Of a stretch of DNA of 64,000 nt, positions 1 through 8,059 are shown piece by piece. This DNA comes from Bauldia sp963759235. GTDB lineage: Bacteria > Pseudomonadota > Alphaproteobacteria > Rhizobiales > Kaistiaceae. The position numbers and the translations under genes were made by a program. The notes beneath the pieces are model-generated. The model did no database searches. It had not been told where the DNA came from and worked only from the letters and a program-made list of their open reading frames with translations. Numbering within the stretch: position 1 is the stretch's first letter; every line of letters starts with the position of its first letter. The stretch lies in the NCBI GenBank assembly GCA_963759235.1, contig CAVWYO010000006.1, positions 186,001 to 250,000 of the forward strand. Direction: 5' to 3'.

Positions 1-717
1 GACCGAGGCGATCGCCTCCTGAACCACCTGCTCGTCGTCGAGCAGCCGGTCGGATTCCTCGGCGACAAGCAGCTCGTGGGAATCGGAGACCGTCACGCGC
101 CGGGTCTTGGTGCGCTGGCCGAAGGCCTTGCCGAGCATGTCGGAGATGTTCATCACCCCGACGCTGGCGCCGGGCACGCCGGGGATCTCGAAGGACGGCA
201 TGCCGCTGGCGGTGTCGCGGACCTCGATTTCGATCTCCTTGTCGTTGAGTTCGCCATCGCGCAGCCGCTTGCGGAAGGATTCCCGCGTCGCCGGGCTTGC
301 CGACGCCCCGACCAGGGCGGTCAGCACCCGCTCCTCGGCCGCCAGCTCCGCCTTGGCGGAGACTTCCTTGCGCTTGCGCTCGCGCACCAGGCCGATGCCC
401 ACCTCGACCAGGTCGCGGATCACCAATTCGACGTCGCGGCCGACATAGCCGACCTCGGTGAACTTGGTCGCCTCGACCTTGAGGAAGGGCGCTCCGGCGA
501 GCTTGGCGAGCCGGCGGGATATCTCGGTCTTGCCGATGCCGGTCGGGCCGATCATCAGGATGTTCTTGGGCAGCACCTCCTCGCGCATCTGGCCGGTCAG
601 TTGCTGGCGCCGCCAGCGGTTCCTGAGCGCGATGGCGACCGACCGCTTGGCGTCGGCCTGGCCGATGATGTAGCGGTCGAGTTCGGAGACGATTTCGCGA
701 GGCGAGAATGTGGTCAT
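1..717 (-). CDS. hslU: HslU, ATPase subunit of HslUV protease (partial, N-terminal 239 aa)
   Basis: HslU is the AAA+ unfoldase that feeds substrates into the HslV peptidase in the cytoplasm. The reading frame starts with ATG at 717 and runs off the left edge of the window, so only 239 residues are visible. The N-terminus (MTTFSPREIVSELDRYIIGQ) and the Walker A segment GPTGIGKTE are typical of HslU. The following charged region belongs to the family's inserted I domain. It lies 49 bp downstream of hslV in the same direction, the usual hslVU order, so the two are presumably co-transcribed. The Walker B, sensor and C-terminal parts lie outside the window. Confidence 0.95.
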   Translation of the reverse strand, partial: MTTFSPREIVSELDRYIIGQADAKRSVAIALRNRWRRQQLTGQMREEVLPKNILMIGPTGIGKTEISRRLAKLAGAPFLKVEATKFTEVGYVGRDVELVIRDLVEVGIGLVRERKRKEVSAKAELAAEERVLTALVGASASPATRESFRKRLRDGELNDKEIEIEVRDTASGMPSFEIPGVPGASVGVMNISDMLGKAFGQRTKTRRVTVSDSHELLVAEESDRLLDDEQVVQEAIASV

Positions 718-766
718 CAGGGTCCGTTGCTCGGGCGGGTGGAAAGTGGCGGCGGCCTCCATGGCG

Positions 767-1324
767 TCAGGCCGGCGTGTCGATGACCTCAACGGTCACC
801 TGGCTGTTGGTGTAGACGCAGATGTCGGCGGCGATCGCCATCGCCTTGCGGGCGATCGCCTCGGCGTCGAGGTCGGTGTCGATGAGGGCGCGCGCCGCGG
901 CGAGCGCGTAATTGCCGCCGGAGCCGATGCCGGCGACGCCGCCCTCCGGCTCCAGCACGTCGCCGGTGCCGGTCACCACCAGGCTGGTGGTGGCGTCGGC
1001 GACCAGCATCATCGCCTCGAGGCGGCGGAGATATTTGTCGGTGCGCCAGTCCTTGGCGAGCTCGACGCAGGCGCGGGTCAACTGGCCGGGATATTGCTCA
1101 AGCTTCCCCTCCAGCCGCTCGAACAGCGTGAAGGCGTCGGCGGTCGCCCCGGCGAAGCCGGCGATGACGCCGCTTTTGCCGATCGGCCGGACCTTCTTGG
1201 CATTGTGCTTGATGACGGTCTGGCCGACGGTGACCTGGCCGTCGCCGGCGATGACCACCTTGCCGCCCTTGCGCACGGTGATGATGGTGGTGCCGTGCCA
1301 GGGCACGAATGCGGAATCGCTCAT
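767..1324 (-). CDS. hslV: HslV, peptidase subunit of HslUV protease
   Basis: HslV is the proteasome-like threonine peptidase that forms a double hexameric ring capped by HslU. The ATG at 1324 gives 185 aa. An upstream TTG at 1333 is in frame but less likely. The protein starts MSDSAFVPWHGTTI, so the catalytic threonine (about residue 12) follows a short propeptide, as in other alphaproteobacterial HslV. Family signatures GGKVVIAGDGQVTVGQ, FAGATADAFTLFERLE and GSGGNYALAAARAL are all present. A GAGG ribosome-binding sequence lies about 13 bases upstream. hslU follows directly. Confidence 0.97.
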   Translation of the reverse strand: MSDSAFVPWHGTTIITVRKGGKVVIAGDGQVTVGQTVIKHNAKKVRPIGKSGVIAGFAGATADAFTLFERLEGKLEQYPGQLTRACVELAKDWRTDKYLRRLEAMMLVADATTSLVVTGTGDVLEPEGGVAGIGSGGNYALAAARALIDTDLDAEAIARKAMAIAADICVYTNSQVTVEVIDTPA

Positions 1325-1469
1325 GGAACGCAAACATCCTCATCCAGCAGGCCGGCGCAGGCTTGACAAAGCCCCGCGACAACCCCCGTTCCGGACGCCA
1401 ACGGCACCCGGCAGGCTCCTTATGTAATCCCTGGCTCCCCGGTTTCAAACCGTGGGGGAAGCGCCCGGT

Positions 1470-2483
1470 CTACACCCCGAGCCGGGCGTGCGTCTCGTAG
1501 GGGTAGGGAAGCGGCCGGGCGCTCACCTCGTCGAGTCGTTCGACGTCGTCCGCCGAGAGCGACCAGCCGCTGGCGCCGATGTTGCTTTCCAGTTGCGCGA
1601 CATTGCGGGCGCCGATGATCGGGGCGGTGACGCCGGGCCGCTGCAAGAGCCAGTTGAGCGCCACCTGGGCCGGTTGCTTGCCGCGCTCCTTGCCGATGGC
1701 GACGAGCGCGTCGACCACGTTCCAGGTATGCTCGTTGGCATAGCGGTCCCAGCTCTCGCTCCAACCGTACTTGCCGGCGATCTCGATGCGGGTTCCCGCC
1801 GCCGGGGCATTCATGCCGCGATGGAATTTGCCGCTGAGCCAGCCGCCGCGGAGCGGGCTCCACGGGATGACGCCCAGCCCTTCGCTGCGGCAGACCGGCA
1901 GCAGCTCCCACTCGGTGTCGCGATCGAGGAGATTGTAGAGCGGCTGCAGGCAGGAGAAACGCTGCCAGCCATTCATCCTGGAGAGATCGATCGCCTTCTG
2001 GAGCTGCCAGCCGGAGAAATTGCTGGCTCCGATGTAGCGGGCCTTGCCGGCGTGAACGACATCGTCGAGGGCGCCAAGCGTCTCCTCGAGCGGCGTGCCG
2101 GAATCCCAATTGTGGACCTGGTAGAGGTCGATGTAGTCGGTCTTCAGCCGCTTCAGGCTGGCGTCGACCTCGTCCATGATGTGCTTCCGCGACAGGCCGG
2201 AGCGATTGGGACGGCGATTGGCCGGGTCGTCGGTGCCGAAGCGGACCTTGGTGGCGATGACGAAGTCTTCGCGGTCCTTCGCCGCTAGCCAGTTCCCGAC
2301 GATTTCCTCCGACTTGCCCTGACTGTAGACGTCCGCGGTGTCGATGAAGGTGCCGCCGGCCGCGGCGAACCGGTCGAGAAGCTGATGGCTGAGCCTCTCG
2401 TCGCATTCGCGGCCGAAGGTCATGGCGCCGAGGCAAAGCTCGCTGACTTTCAGGCCGGTCCTTCCGAGATGACGGTAGTCCAT
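1470..2483 (-). CDS. Aldo/keto reductase
   Basis: This 337 aa protein is an NAD(P)H-dependent aldo/keto reductase with a TIM-barrel fold, probably cytoplasmic. The catalytic tetrad is visible as D48 and Y53 in FIDTADVY, K79 in ATKVRFG and H124 in YQVHNWD. The C-terminal cofactor-binding strand is present as APIIGARNVAQLESNIG. The length is normal for the YajO/Tas-like subgroup. It sits between hslV and hisB, on the strand opposite to hisB. The substrate cannot be told from sequence. This gene is probably an accessory insertion in the otherwise conserved hslVU-his neighbourhood. Confidence 0.9.
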   Translation of the reverse strand: MDYRHLGRTGLKVSELCLGAMTFGRECDERLSHQLLDRFAAAGGTFIDTADVYSQGKSEEIVGNWLAAKDREDFVIATKVRFGTDDPANRRPNRSGLSRKHIMDEVDASLKRLKTDYIDLYQVHNWDSGTPLEETLGALDDVVHAGKARYIGASNFSGWQLQKAIDLSRMNGWQRFSCLQPLYNLLDRDTEWELLPVCRSEGLGVIPWSPLRGGWLSGKFHRGMNAPAAGTRIEIAGKYGWSESWDRYANEHTWNVVDALVAIGKERGKQPAQVALNWLLQRPGVTAPIIGARNVAQLESNIGASGWSLSADDVERLDEVSARPLPYPYETHARLGV

Positions 2484-2700
2484 CCCTCTTCATCCCCCCG
2501 TGTTGAACGGCTCTCGTCCCCCGAGCGAATTCCGGGAGAGCGGCTGAACCCTGATGCCGATGATGTCCGCCCGCGAGACCGCCGGGCGAAGGCGCACTAT
2601 ACGCCCTTCGAGCGGTGCGTCACACCCCGACACCGCGGCTACGAATATGGCAATCCTGCCAAGGGACTGATAAAAGGCGCCCCGAACAGGACCGCCCGCC

Positions 2701-3294
2701 ATGCGCAAGGCAACCGTTACCCGCAAGACCAAGGAAACCGACATCGTCGTGACCGTCGGGCTCGACGGTTCGGGCGCGGCGTCCATTGCGAGCGGGATCG
2801 GTTTCCTCGACCACATGCTGGAGCAGCTCGCTCGCCACAGCCTCATCGACCTCGCCGTCAAGGCCAAGGGCGACCTCCACATCGACCAGCACCACACCAC
2901 CGAGGACATCGGCATCGCCCTCGGCCAGGCGCTGAAGGAAGCCTTGGGCGACCGGGCCGGCATCACCCGCTACGCCGACGTCAACCTGCCGATGGACGAA
3001 GCGCTGACCCGCTGCGCGATCGACGTTTCGGGGCGGCCCTATCTGGTCTGGAAGGTGAATTTCACGCGCGCCAAGATCGGTGACTTCGACACCGAGCTGT
3101 TTCGCGAGTTCTTCTTGGCCTTTGCCCAGAACGCCGGGATCACGCTGCACGTCGAGACGCTCTACGGGCGCAACAATCACCATATCGCCGAGACCTGCTT
3201 CAAGGCGGTGGCGCGGGCGCTGCGCGCAGCCGTCGCGCTCGATCCGCGACAGGGCAAGCGCGTCCCGTCGACCAAGGGGACCTTGAGCGGCTAA
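2701..3294 (+). CDS. hisB: HisB, imidazoleglycerol-phosphate dehydratase
   Basis: This enzyme dehydrates imidazole glycerol phosphate to imidazole acetol phosphate in histidine synthesis. The 197 aa protein is the monofunctional type without a phosphatase domain. The two manganese-binding histidine clusters are visible as HHTTED (residues 64-69) and NNHHIAE (158-164), and FLDHMLEQ lies near residue 35. It opens a run of same-strand genes (DUF2628 gene, hisH, a membrane protein, hisA) with very short spacers, so an operon is likely. The 217 bp upstream separate it from the divergent aldo/keto reductase and must hold the promoter, though no clear one was seen. Confidence 0.97.
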   Translation: MRKATVTRKTKETDIVVTVGLDGSGAASIASGIGFLDHMLEQLARHSLIDLAVKAKGDLHIDQHHTTEDIGIALGQALKEALGDRAGITRYADVNLPMDEALTRCAIDVSGRPYLVWKVNFTRAKIGDFDTELFREFFLAFAQNAGITLHVETLYGRNNHHIAETCFKAVARALRAAVALDPRQGKRVPSTKGTLSG

Positions 3295-3303
3295 AAGAAA
3301 GCC

Positions 3304-3807
3304 ATGGCGCTCTATACCATCCACGCGCCCCGCAAGGCGGACGGCGCCGCAGCGAGCCCGGCCGAACTGGTGTTCGTCAAGGAAGGCTTCTGTTGGCCCG
3401 CCTTGATCATCCCGTTGATCTGGACGCTTTACCGGCGGCTGTGGCTGATGGTCCTCCTGCTTCTCGCCGCCGTCTTCCTGTTGGTCTTGTTGCGGGAAGC
3501 CGGCGGCGCGGTAGCGAGCGTTGTCTATCTCCTCGGCCGGATTCTCTACGGCCTGGAGGCGAACGGGCTCAGGCGCTGGACGCTCGAGCGCAACGGGCAC
3601 ACGCTGGTCGGGGTCGTCGAGGGCCGCAATGTCGAAGAGGCCGAGCGCCGTTTCTTCACCGAGTGGCACGCCGACGCGCCTGAGGCCGACCTGACCCCGC
3701 GGAACCCCGGATCGTTGCCGACGGCCCCGGCTCCGGCGCCCTGGCAACCTGCGGCGGGAGAACCCGAGGTCGTCGGGCTCTTCCCGACGCCCGGATCGCC
3801 GCGATGA
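3304..3807 (+). CDS. DUF2628 membrane protein of the his operon
   Basis: This 167 aa protein begins MALYTIHAP and contains a conserved KEGFCWPAL segment followed by two to three hydrophobic helices (about residues 30-90), consistent with an inner-membrane DUF2628 protein. The C-terminal 40 residues are proline- and alanine-rich. Its function is unknown. It starts nine bases after hisB and its stop overlaps the hisH start by four bases (ATGA), so it is translationally coupled to hisH. A DUF2628 gene between hisB and hisH is a common arrangement in Hyphomicrobiales, which suggests the position is ancestral. Confidence 0.85.
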   Translation: MALYTIHAPRKADGAAASPAELVFVKEGFCWPALIIPLIWTLYRRLWLMVLLLLAAVFLLVLLREAGGAVASVVYLLGRILYGLEANGLRRWTLERNGHTLVGVVEGRNVEEAERRFFTEWHADAPEADLTPRNPGSLPTAPAPAPWQPAAGEPEVVGLFPTPGSPR

Positions 3808-4454
3808 CCATCGCGCTGATCGACTACGGCGCCGGCAACCTGCGCTCCGCCGCCAAGGCGTTCGAACGGATGATTGCCGAGGAAGGCGTACGCGAGACCG
3901 TGGCGGTCACCTCGGACCCCGACACCGTGGCGCGCGCCGACCGCGTCGTCCTGCCGGGCGACGGTGCCTTTGCCGACTGCCGGCGGAACCTCGATGCGAT
4001 TCCCGGCATGGGTGAAGCGATCGACGAGGCGATCGACCGGCGCGGCCGGCCGTTCCTGGGGATTTGCGTCGGCATGCAACTGCTCGCGACCCGCGGCATC
4101 GAGCACAGCGTGACGCCCGGCCTCGATCGCATTCCCGGCGAAGTCCGCGCCGTCGAGCCGAGCGATCCGGCGCTCAAGGTTCCCCACATGGGATGGAACA
4201 CCCTCGGCGGTCGCGCCGCCCATCCGCTGCTCGACGGCATCGCCCTCGGGCCGGAGGGCTGGCACGCCTATTTCCTCCATGGCTTCCACCTCGTCGCCGA
4301 GGACGAGAACGACGTGATCGCGGTCGCCGACTATGGCGGGCCGGTCACGGCGGTCGTCGCGCGCGGCAACATCGCCGGCACCCAGTTCCATCCCGAAAAG
4401 AGCCAGAAGCTGGGGCTGGCGATGATCGGGAATTTTCTCAAATGGAAGCCGTGA
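3804..4454 (+). CDS. hisH: HisH, glutaminase subunit of imidazole glycerol phosphate synthase
   Basis: HisH releases ammonia from glutamine and passes it to HisF, which forms imidazole glycerol phosphate and AICAR. The 216 aa protein shows the class I amidotransferase triad: the nucleophile C88 in FLGICVGMQLL, and the His and Glu in GTQFHPEKSQ near the C-terminus. The N-terminus IALIDYGAGNLRS is typical. The start overlaps the preceding stop by four bases. Its partner hisF lies about 2.2 kb downstream, beyond hisA and an inserted DUF3800 gene. Confidence 0.97.
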   Translation: MTIALIDYGAGNLRSAAKAFERMIAEEGVRETVAVTSDPDTVARADRVVLPGDGAFADCRRNLDAIPGMGEAIDEAIDRRGRPFLGICVGMQLLATRGIEHSVTPGLDRIPGEVRAVEPSDPALKVPHMGWNTLGGRAAHPLLDGIALGPEGWHAYFLHGFHLVAEDENDVIAVADYGGPVTAVVARGNIAGTQFHPEKSQKLGLAMIGNFLKWKP

Positions 4455-4458
4455 GACG

Positions 4459-4941
4459 ATGGACGGCTGGGAGAACTTCTTTCTCGGGCAGCTCGGCGCC
4501 TCGGCGGCGCTGGGCGGCCTCCTGTTCGTCGCGATCTCGATCAATCTCGAGCGGATCATGGCGGCGCCGGAGCTCCCCAACCGGGCAATGCTCGCCCTTC
4601 TGCTCCTGCTGGTCGTGCTCGTCATCTCGGCCCTGATGCTGATCCCGCGCCAGCCGCTGCCCTTGGCCGGCGGCGAGGCGCTGGTGCTCGGCGGCATTGT
4701 GCTGTTCGCGGGGACCGCGATCGAAGTCTCGATCGGCCGGGTGCCGCGCGACCGCAATCGCGCCACCTACCTCTTCAATGTCGTGCTGTTCGCGGTGTCG
4801 GCCCTGCCCTATGTGATTGGCGGCATCCTGCTCCTCCTCGGCGACGCCGCCGGCCTCTATTGGGTAGCCGCGGCGATCATCCTGTCCGTCATCAAGGCGG
4901 TGCTCGACGCGTGGGTTCTCCTCGTCGAGATCCAGCGCTAG
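4459..4941 (+). CDS. Small integral membrane protein in the his operon
   Basis: This 160 aa protein has about four hydrophobic segments (roughly residues 10-30, 43-62, 72-88 and 100-150). It starts MDGWENFFLGQLGASAALGG, with the short loop ISINLERI after the first helix. No enzymatic motif is seen. It starts five bases after hisH and ends nine bases before hisA, so it is co-transcribed with histidine genes, but nothing shows a role in histidine synthesis. The family is not recognised with confidence, and similar four-helix proteins are annotated only as hypothetical membrane proteins. Confidence 0.75.
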   Translation: MDGWENFFLGQLGASAALGGLLFVAISINLERIMAAPELPNRAMLALLLLLVVLVISALMLIPRQPLPLAGGEALVLGGIVLFAGTAIEVSIGRVPRDRNRATYLFNVVLFAVSALPYVIGGILLLLGDAAGLYWVAAAIILSVIKAVLDAWVLLVEIQR

Positions 4942-4950
4942 AACCCGCCC

Positions 4951-5694
4951 ATGATCCTGTTTCCCGCCATCGACCTGAAGGACGGCCAGTGCGTGCGCCT
5001 CGAACGGGGCGACATGGACAAGGCGACCGTGTTCGGCGCCGACCCGGCCGCGCAGGCTGCCGCCTTCGCCGATGCTGGCTTCGAGTGGCTGCACGTCGTC
5101 GACCTCAACGGCGCCTTTGCCGGCCGCTCCGTCAACGGCGCGGCGGTCGAGGCGATCCTCGCCGCCGTCGATGTCCCCGTCCAACTCGGCGGCGGAATCC
5201 GCGACCGTGCCGGCATCGACGCCTGGCTCGACAAGGGCGTGGCGCGCGTCATCCTCGGCACGGCGGCCGTGCGCGATCCCGACCTGGTGCGGACCGCGGC
5301 GAGGGCGCATCCCGACAAGATCGCCGTCGGCATCGACGCGCGCGGCGGCAAGTTGGCGGTCGCCGGCTGGACCGAGGCGACCGAGATGGACGCCATCGAC
5401 CTTGCCCGCCATTTCGAGGACGCCGGCGTCGCGGCGATCGTCTACACCGACATCGACCGCGACGGCGTGCTCGCCGGCCTGAATATCGCGGCCACCTTGA
5501 GGCTCGCCAACGCCGTGTCGATCCCGGTGATCGCCTCGGGCGGGCTCGCCTCGATCGCCGACGTCAAGCGGCTCCTGGAGCCCGACTGCGCCGTGCTGGA
5601 AGGCGCGATCTCCGGCCGCGCGCTCTACGACGGCCGCCTCGACGCAGCCGAGGCGCTGAGGCTGATCGGCGGAAAGCAAAAGGCGAATCGATAG
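4951..5694 (+). CDS. hisA: HisA, ProFAR isomerase
   Basis: HisA is the beta/alpha-barrel isomerase that opens the ribose ring of 5'-ProFAR to give PRFAR, the substrate of HisF. The 247 aa protein has the N-terminal FPAIDLKDGQCVRL with the catalytic Asp, the phosphate-binding segment VQLGGGIRD, the second acidic site VYTDIDRDG and the C-terminal IPVIASGGLASI. Immediately downstream the base composition drops sharply and an antisense DUF3800 gene begins, so the normal hisA-hisF junction is broken. Confidence 0.97.
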   Translation: MILFPAIDLKDGQCVRLERGDMDKATVFGADPAAQAAAFADAGFEWLHVVDLNGAFAGRSVNGAAVEAILAAVDVPVQLGGGIRDRAGIDAWLDKGVARVILGTAAVRDPDLVRTAARAHPDKIAVGIDARGGKLAVAGWTEATEMDAIDLARHFEDAGVAAIVYTDIDRDGVLAGLNIAATLRLANAVSIPVIASGGLASIADVKRLLEPDCAVLEGAISGRALYDGRLDAAEALRLIGGKQKANR

Positions 5695-5747
5695 AATCGT
5701 TTGGGAGTTATCCCATTGAAATAATGTACATTTCACACCCTTCGCTG

Positions 5748-5776
5748 TTGACAATCGGCCGAGAGGCAACTATGTT
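5748..5776 (+). promoter_or_regulatory. Candidate sigma70 promoter reading toward hisF
   Basis: TTGACA (5748-5753) is followed after exactly 17 bases by TATGTT (5771-5776), a near-consensus housekeeping promoter. It points rightward, away from hisA, antisense to the DUF3800 gene and toward hisF at 6629. It could make an antisense RNA to DUF3800, restore transcription of hisF-hisE, or both. The lower GC content of this stretch makes chance matches somewhat more likely. Confidence 0.45.
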
Positions 5777-5843
5777 GTGTGCAAATGGATTGGGATTTCC
5801 CGGTCGGCGTTTGGCCTCGGTGTATTCCGGGGCCTTTCGCTTT

Positions 5844-6590
5844 TTAGGGGAAGCTTTTAAGCCCCCGAATTGGCCCTTGCCCTCGTGAGTTTCGAAAGAG
5901 CTTTTTCTCAATAATGTCGAATGCTCGATTCGATTGGTCAGGCCGCAGTGTCTTGATTCCGATCGGTCGAGCTGTGAGATCTGCAATCTGCAGTCCAGCG
6001 CTATTGGCCTTCTTGTCGACCAATTGAATTTTGAAACAATTCAATGGTGTTCGGAATCGGTTTTCGCCGCCAACTATGCGCAAGAACTCTAACTCCAACT
6101 CGTTATCCTCTTTTCGGCCCCTGCACTCAAAATTGCAATGCGTGATTCGGTCAACTTGCTCATTTTTTAGCAGAAATTCGTATATCTTCTCCAAACAAAA
6201 TTGTAGGCCCAGGCTATATGGATTGCCATGGAATAGATATTCTTCCTTAAGCGGCCTTTTGTCTATAACTGAGGTGAATATTCGGAAACTCGCTCTTGAC
6301 AGCGCCGCATCAAGATCGGCCATGAATTCGGTTCGCTTTGACAAATCCGTAAGGAATTCGAACGGTCGCTCTTGTTTCCTGATTTCTCGCTCATGCAGGA
6401 CAACGGTATCGTTGCCGAACCACTTGAATTTCAGTCGCTGGATTGAAGGCACCACTCGTGAAACGTAGTGGTGCTTCCGGAAGACGCATAGTGTCAGGAC
6501 AAAGACCGGATACTGCGGATCGATCTTTACGAGGCTATGATCGCCGCTCTCGTCCGCATATATGACAAAGTCGCTAAACGATAACGCCAT
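5844..6590 (-). CDS. DUF3800 protein inserted antisense between hisA and hisF
   Basis: This 248 aa protein carries the DUF3800 hallmarks: an N-terminal YADESGDHS acidic motif (about residues 11-19) and a C-terminal LQIADLTA segment with a conserved Asp. The family is often suspected to have a nuclease-like fold and is scattered among accessory and defence loci, but its activity is not established. The gene lies opposite to the his operon and its composition is clearly more AT-rich than its neighbours, with codons such as AAT, TTT and ATA that are rare elsewhere in the window. This points to recent horizontal acquisition. No transposase or terminal repeats were seen at its borders. Confidence 0.85.
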   Translation of the reverse strand: MALSFSDFVIYADESGDHSLVKIDPQYPVFVLTLCVFRKHHYVSRVVPSIQRLKFKWFGNDTVVLHEREIRKQERPFEFLTDLSKRTEFMADLDAALSRASFRIFTSVIDKRPLKEEYLFHGNPYSLGLQFCLEKIYEFLLKNEQVDRITHCNFECRGRKEDNELELEFLRIVGGENRFRTPLNCFKIQLVDKKANSAGLQIADLTARPIGIKTLRPDQSNRAFDIIEKKLFRNSRGQGPIRGLKSFP

Positions 6591-6628
6591 AAATCAGATT
6601 TCGTCGGCCTTCGTTTCAAGTCAACCGC

Positions 6629-7405
6629 ATGCTGAAAATCCGCGTCATCCCCTGTCTCGACGTCAAGGATGGCCGTGTCGTCAAGGGCGTCCGCTTCGTC
6701 GACCTGACCGACGCCGGCGACCCGGTCGAGGCGGCGCGCGCCTACGATGCGGCCGGCGCCGACGAGCTTTGCTTCCTCGACATCACGGCGAGCCACGAGG
6801 ACCGCGCCATCATCCTCGACGTGGTTGCCCGCACCGCCGAGGTCTGCTTCATGCCGGTGACCGTCGGCGGCGGCGTCCGCACGATCAAGGACGTTCGCGC
6901 CCTGATGCTCGCCGGCGCCGACAAGGTGTCGATCAACACCGCCGCGGTGCGCGACCGGCGGATCGTGGCGGAAGCCTCGGAGAAGTTCGGCGCCCAAGCG
7001 ATCGTCGTCGCCATCGACGCCAAGCAGGTGAGCCGGGGCGAGGAGCCCGGCCGCTGGGAGATTTTCACCCATGGCGGCCGCACCCCGACCGGTCTCGACG
7101 CGGTCGACTATGCGGTCGAGGTCGCCCGGCTCGGCGCCGGCGAGATCCTGCTTACCTCGATGGACCGCGACGGAACCGGCCACGGCTTCGACCTGGCGCT
7201 GACGCGGGCCATCGCCGACGCGGTGTTGGTGCCGGTGGTCGCTTCCGGCGGCGTCGGCACGCTCGACCATCTGGTCGAAGGCGTGACCGAAGGGCATGCT
7301 TCGGCGGTGCTTGCCGCCTCGATCTTTCATTTCGGCACCTATTCGATCCATCAGGCGAAGGAACACATGGCGGCTTTCGGCGTTCCCGTGAGGCTCGATG
7401 GCTAA
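6629..7405 (+). CDS. hisF: HisF, cyclase subunit of imidazole glycerol phosphate synthase
   Basis: HisF is the beta/alpha-barrel cyclase that uses ammonia from HisH to convert PRFAR into imidazole glycerol phosphate and AICAR. The 258 aa protein has both catalytic aspartates, in IPCLDVKDGRVVKG and VVAIDAK, and the phosphate sites TVGGGVRTIKD and VVASGGVGTLDH. The start ATG lies 38 bases from the DUF3800 start on the opposite strand. Because of the antisense insertion, hisF probably depends on a promoter of its own or on read-through of about 0.9 kb from hisA. Confidence 0.97.
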   Translation: MLKIRVIPCLDVKDGRVVKGVRFVDLTDAGDPVEAARAYDAAGADELCFLDITASHEDRAIILDVVARTAEVCFMPVTVGGGVRTIKDVRALMLAGADKVSINTAAVRDRRIVAEASEKFGAQAIVVAIDAKQVSRGEEPGRWEIFTHGGRTPTGLDAVDYAVEVARLGAGEILLTSMDRDGTGHGFDLALTRAIADAVLVPVVASGGVGTLDHLVEGVTEGHASAVLAASIFHFGTYSIHQAKEHMAAFGVPVRLDG

Positions 7406-7723
7406 AACCGCAACTACCGCACTCCACTCGGCGGAAGCTGAAGCGTCAGCGCCGCGACCGCGTCCCCTCCCCCGCAGGGGGGCGGTTGCGAAATTCTATT
7501 GGAGACGAATGCATCGGTCGTGCGTCCTTCGAGGCTCGGGCTCCGCCCTCGCTCCTCAGGATGAGGCGAGTCTACGTTTCACAAGAACACACATCCTCAT
7601 GCTGAGGTGCGCGCGAAGCGCGCCTCGAAGCACGCAGAACCGTTGTCCTCGAATTTTGCAACAGGTCGAAAGGGGGGAGAGGGGTGCCAACCGGGAGCGG
7701 TGTGCTATTGGAGCTCACCGCTC
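7406..7723. other. hisF-hisE spacer with hairpin and palindromic repeat
   Basis: This 318 bp gap holds no gene. Its left part (about 7455-7490) has a GC-rich imperfect hairpin around CCCCCGCAGGGGGG that may attenuate or terminate transcription after hisF. The middle is a long inverted repeat, listed separately at 7521-7635. The last 80 bases lead into hisE without a recognisable promoter. Confidence 0.6.
7521..7635. repeat. Alphaproteobacterial palindromic (REP-like) element
   Basis: Two arms of about 40 bases are inverted relative to each other. The left arm (7521-7566) runs from CGTCCTTCGAGGCTCGGGCT to GCTCCTCAGGATGAGG. The right arm (about 7595-7635) reads CCTCATGCTGAGGTGCGCGC and ends in CGCCTCGAAGCACG. 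Such TTCGAGG...CTCAGGATGAGG palindromes are familiar intergenic repeats in Hyphomicrobiales. The element can fold into a long cruciform or RNA hairpin between hisF and hisE. A degenerate related half-copy may lie at about 14983-15030. Confidence 0.7.
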
Positions 7724-8059
7724 ATGACTGACTTCACCCTCAGCGACCTCGCAAGGATCATCGCGGAACGGGCCCGTTCCGGCGATCCCGGCTCCTATAC
7801 GGCCAAGCTGGTCGGCGAGGGCATTAGCCGCTGCGCGCAGAAACTCGGCGAGGAAGCGGTCGAGGCCGCCCTTGCCGCGGTCAGCGACGACAAGGCGGCG
7901 CTGACCGCCGAGGCGGCCGATGTGCTCTATCATCTCCTGGTGCTGCTCGAGGCCTGCGCGGTGCCTCTGTCGGCGGTGATGGAGGAACTCGCCCGCCGCA
8001 CGAAGCAGTCGGGCCTCGCCGAGAAGGCGGCGCGGACGGGCGGAAAGGACGCCACCTGA
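7724..8059 (+). CDS. hisE: HisE, phosphoribosyl-ATP pyrophosphohydrolase
   Basis: HisE hydrolyses phosphoribosyl-ATP to phosphoribosyl-AMP, the second step of histidine synthesis. The ATG at 7724 gives 111 aa, the usual HisE length. An upstream in-frame start at 7607 would add non-conserved sequence read from the repeat. Family motifs are YTAKLVGEGISRCAQKLGEE, EAADVLYHLLVLL and the C-terminal EELARRTKQSG. Its TGA shares one base with the ATG of coaA (TGATG), so the two are translationally coupled. Confidence 0.95.
   Translation: MTDFTLSDLARIIAERARSGDPGSYTAKLVGEGISRCAQKLGEEAVEAALAAVSDDKAALTAEAADVLYHLLVLLEACAVPLSAVMEELARRTKQSGLAEKAARTGGKDAT

Noticed and set aside
76..786. Plus-strand open frames over the start of the window
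   Set aside because: They lie opposite hslU, have no recognisable motifs and mirror its codons; GC-rich antisense frames are common throughout this window.
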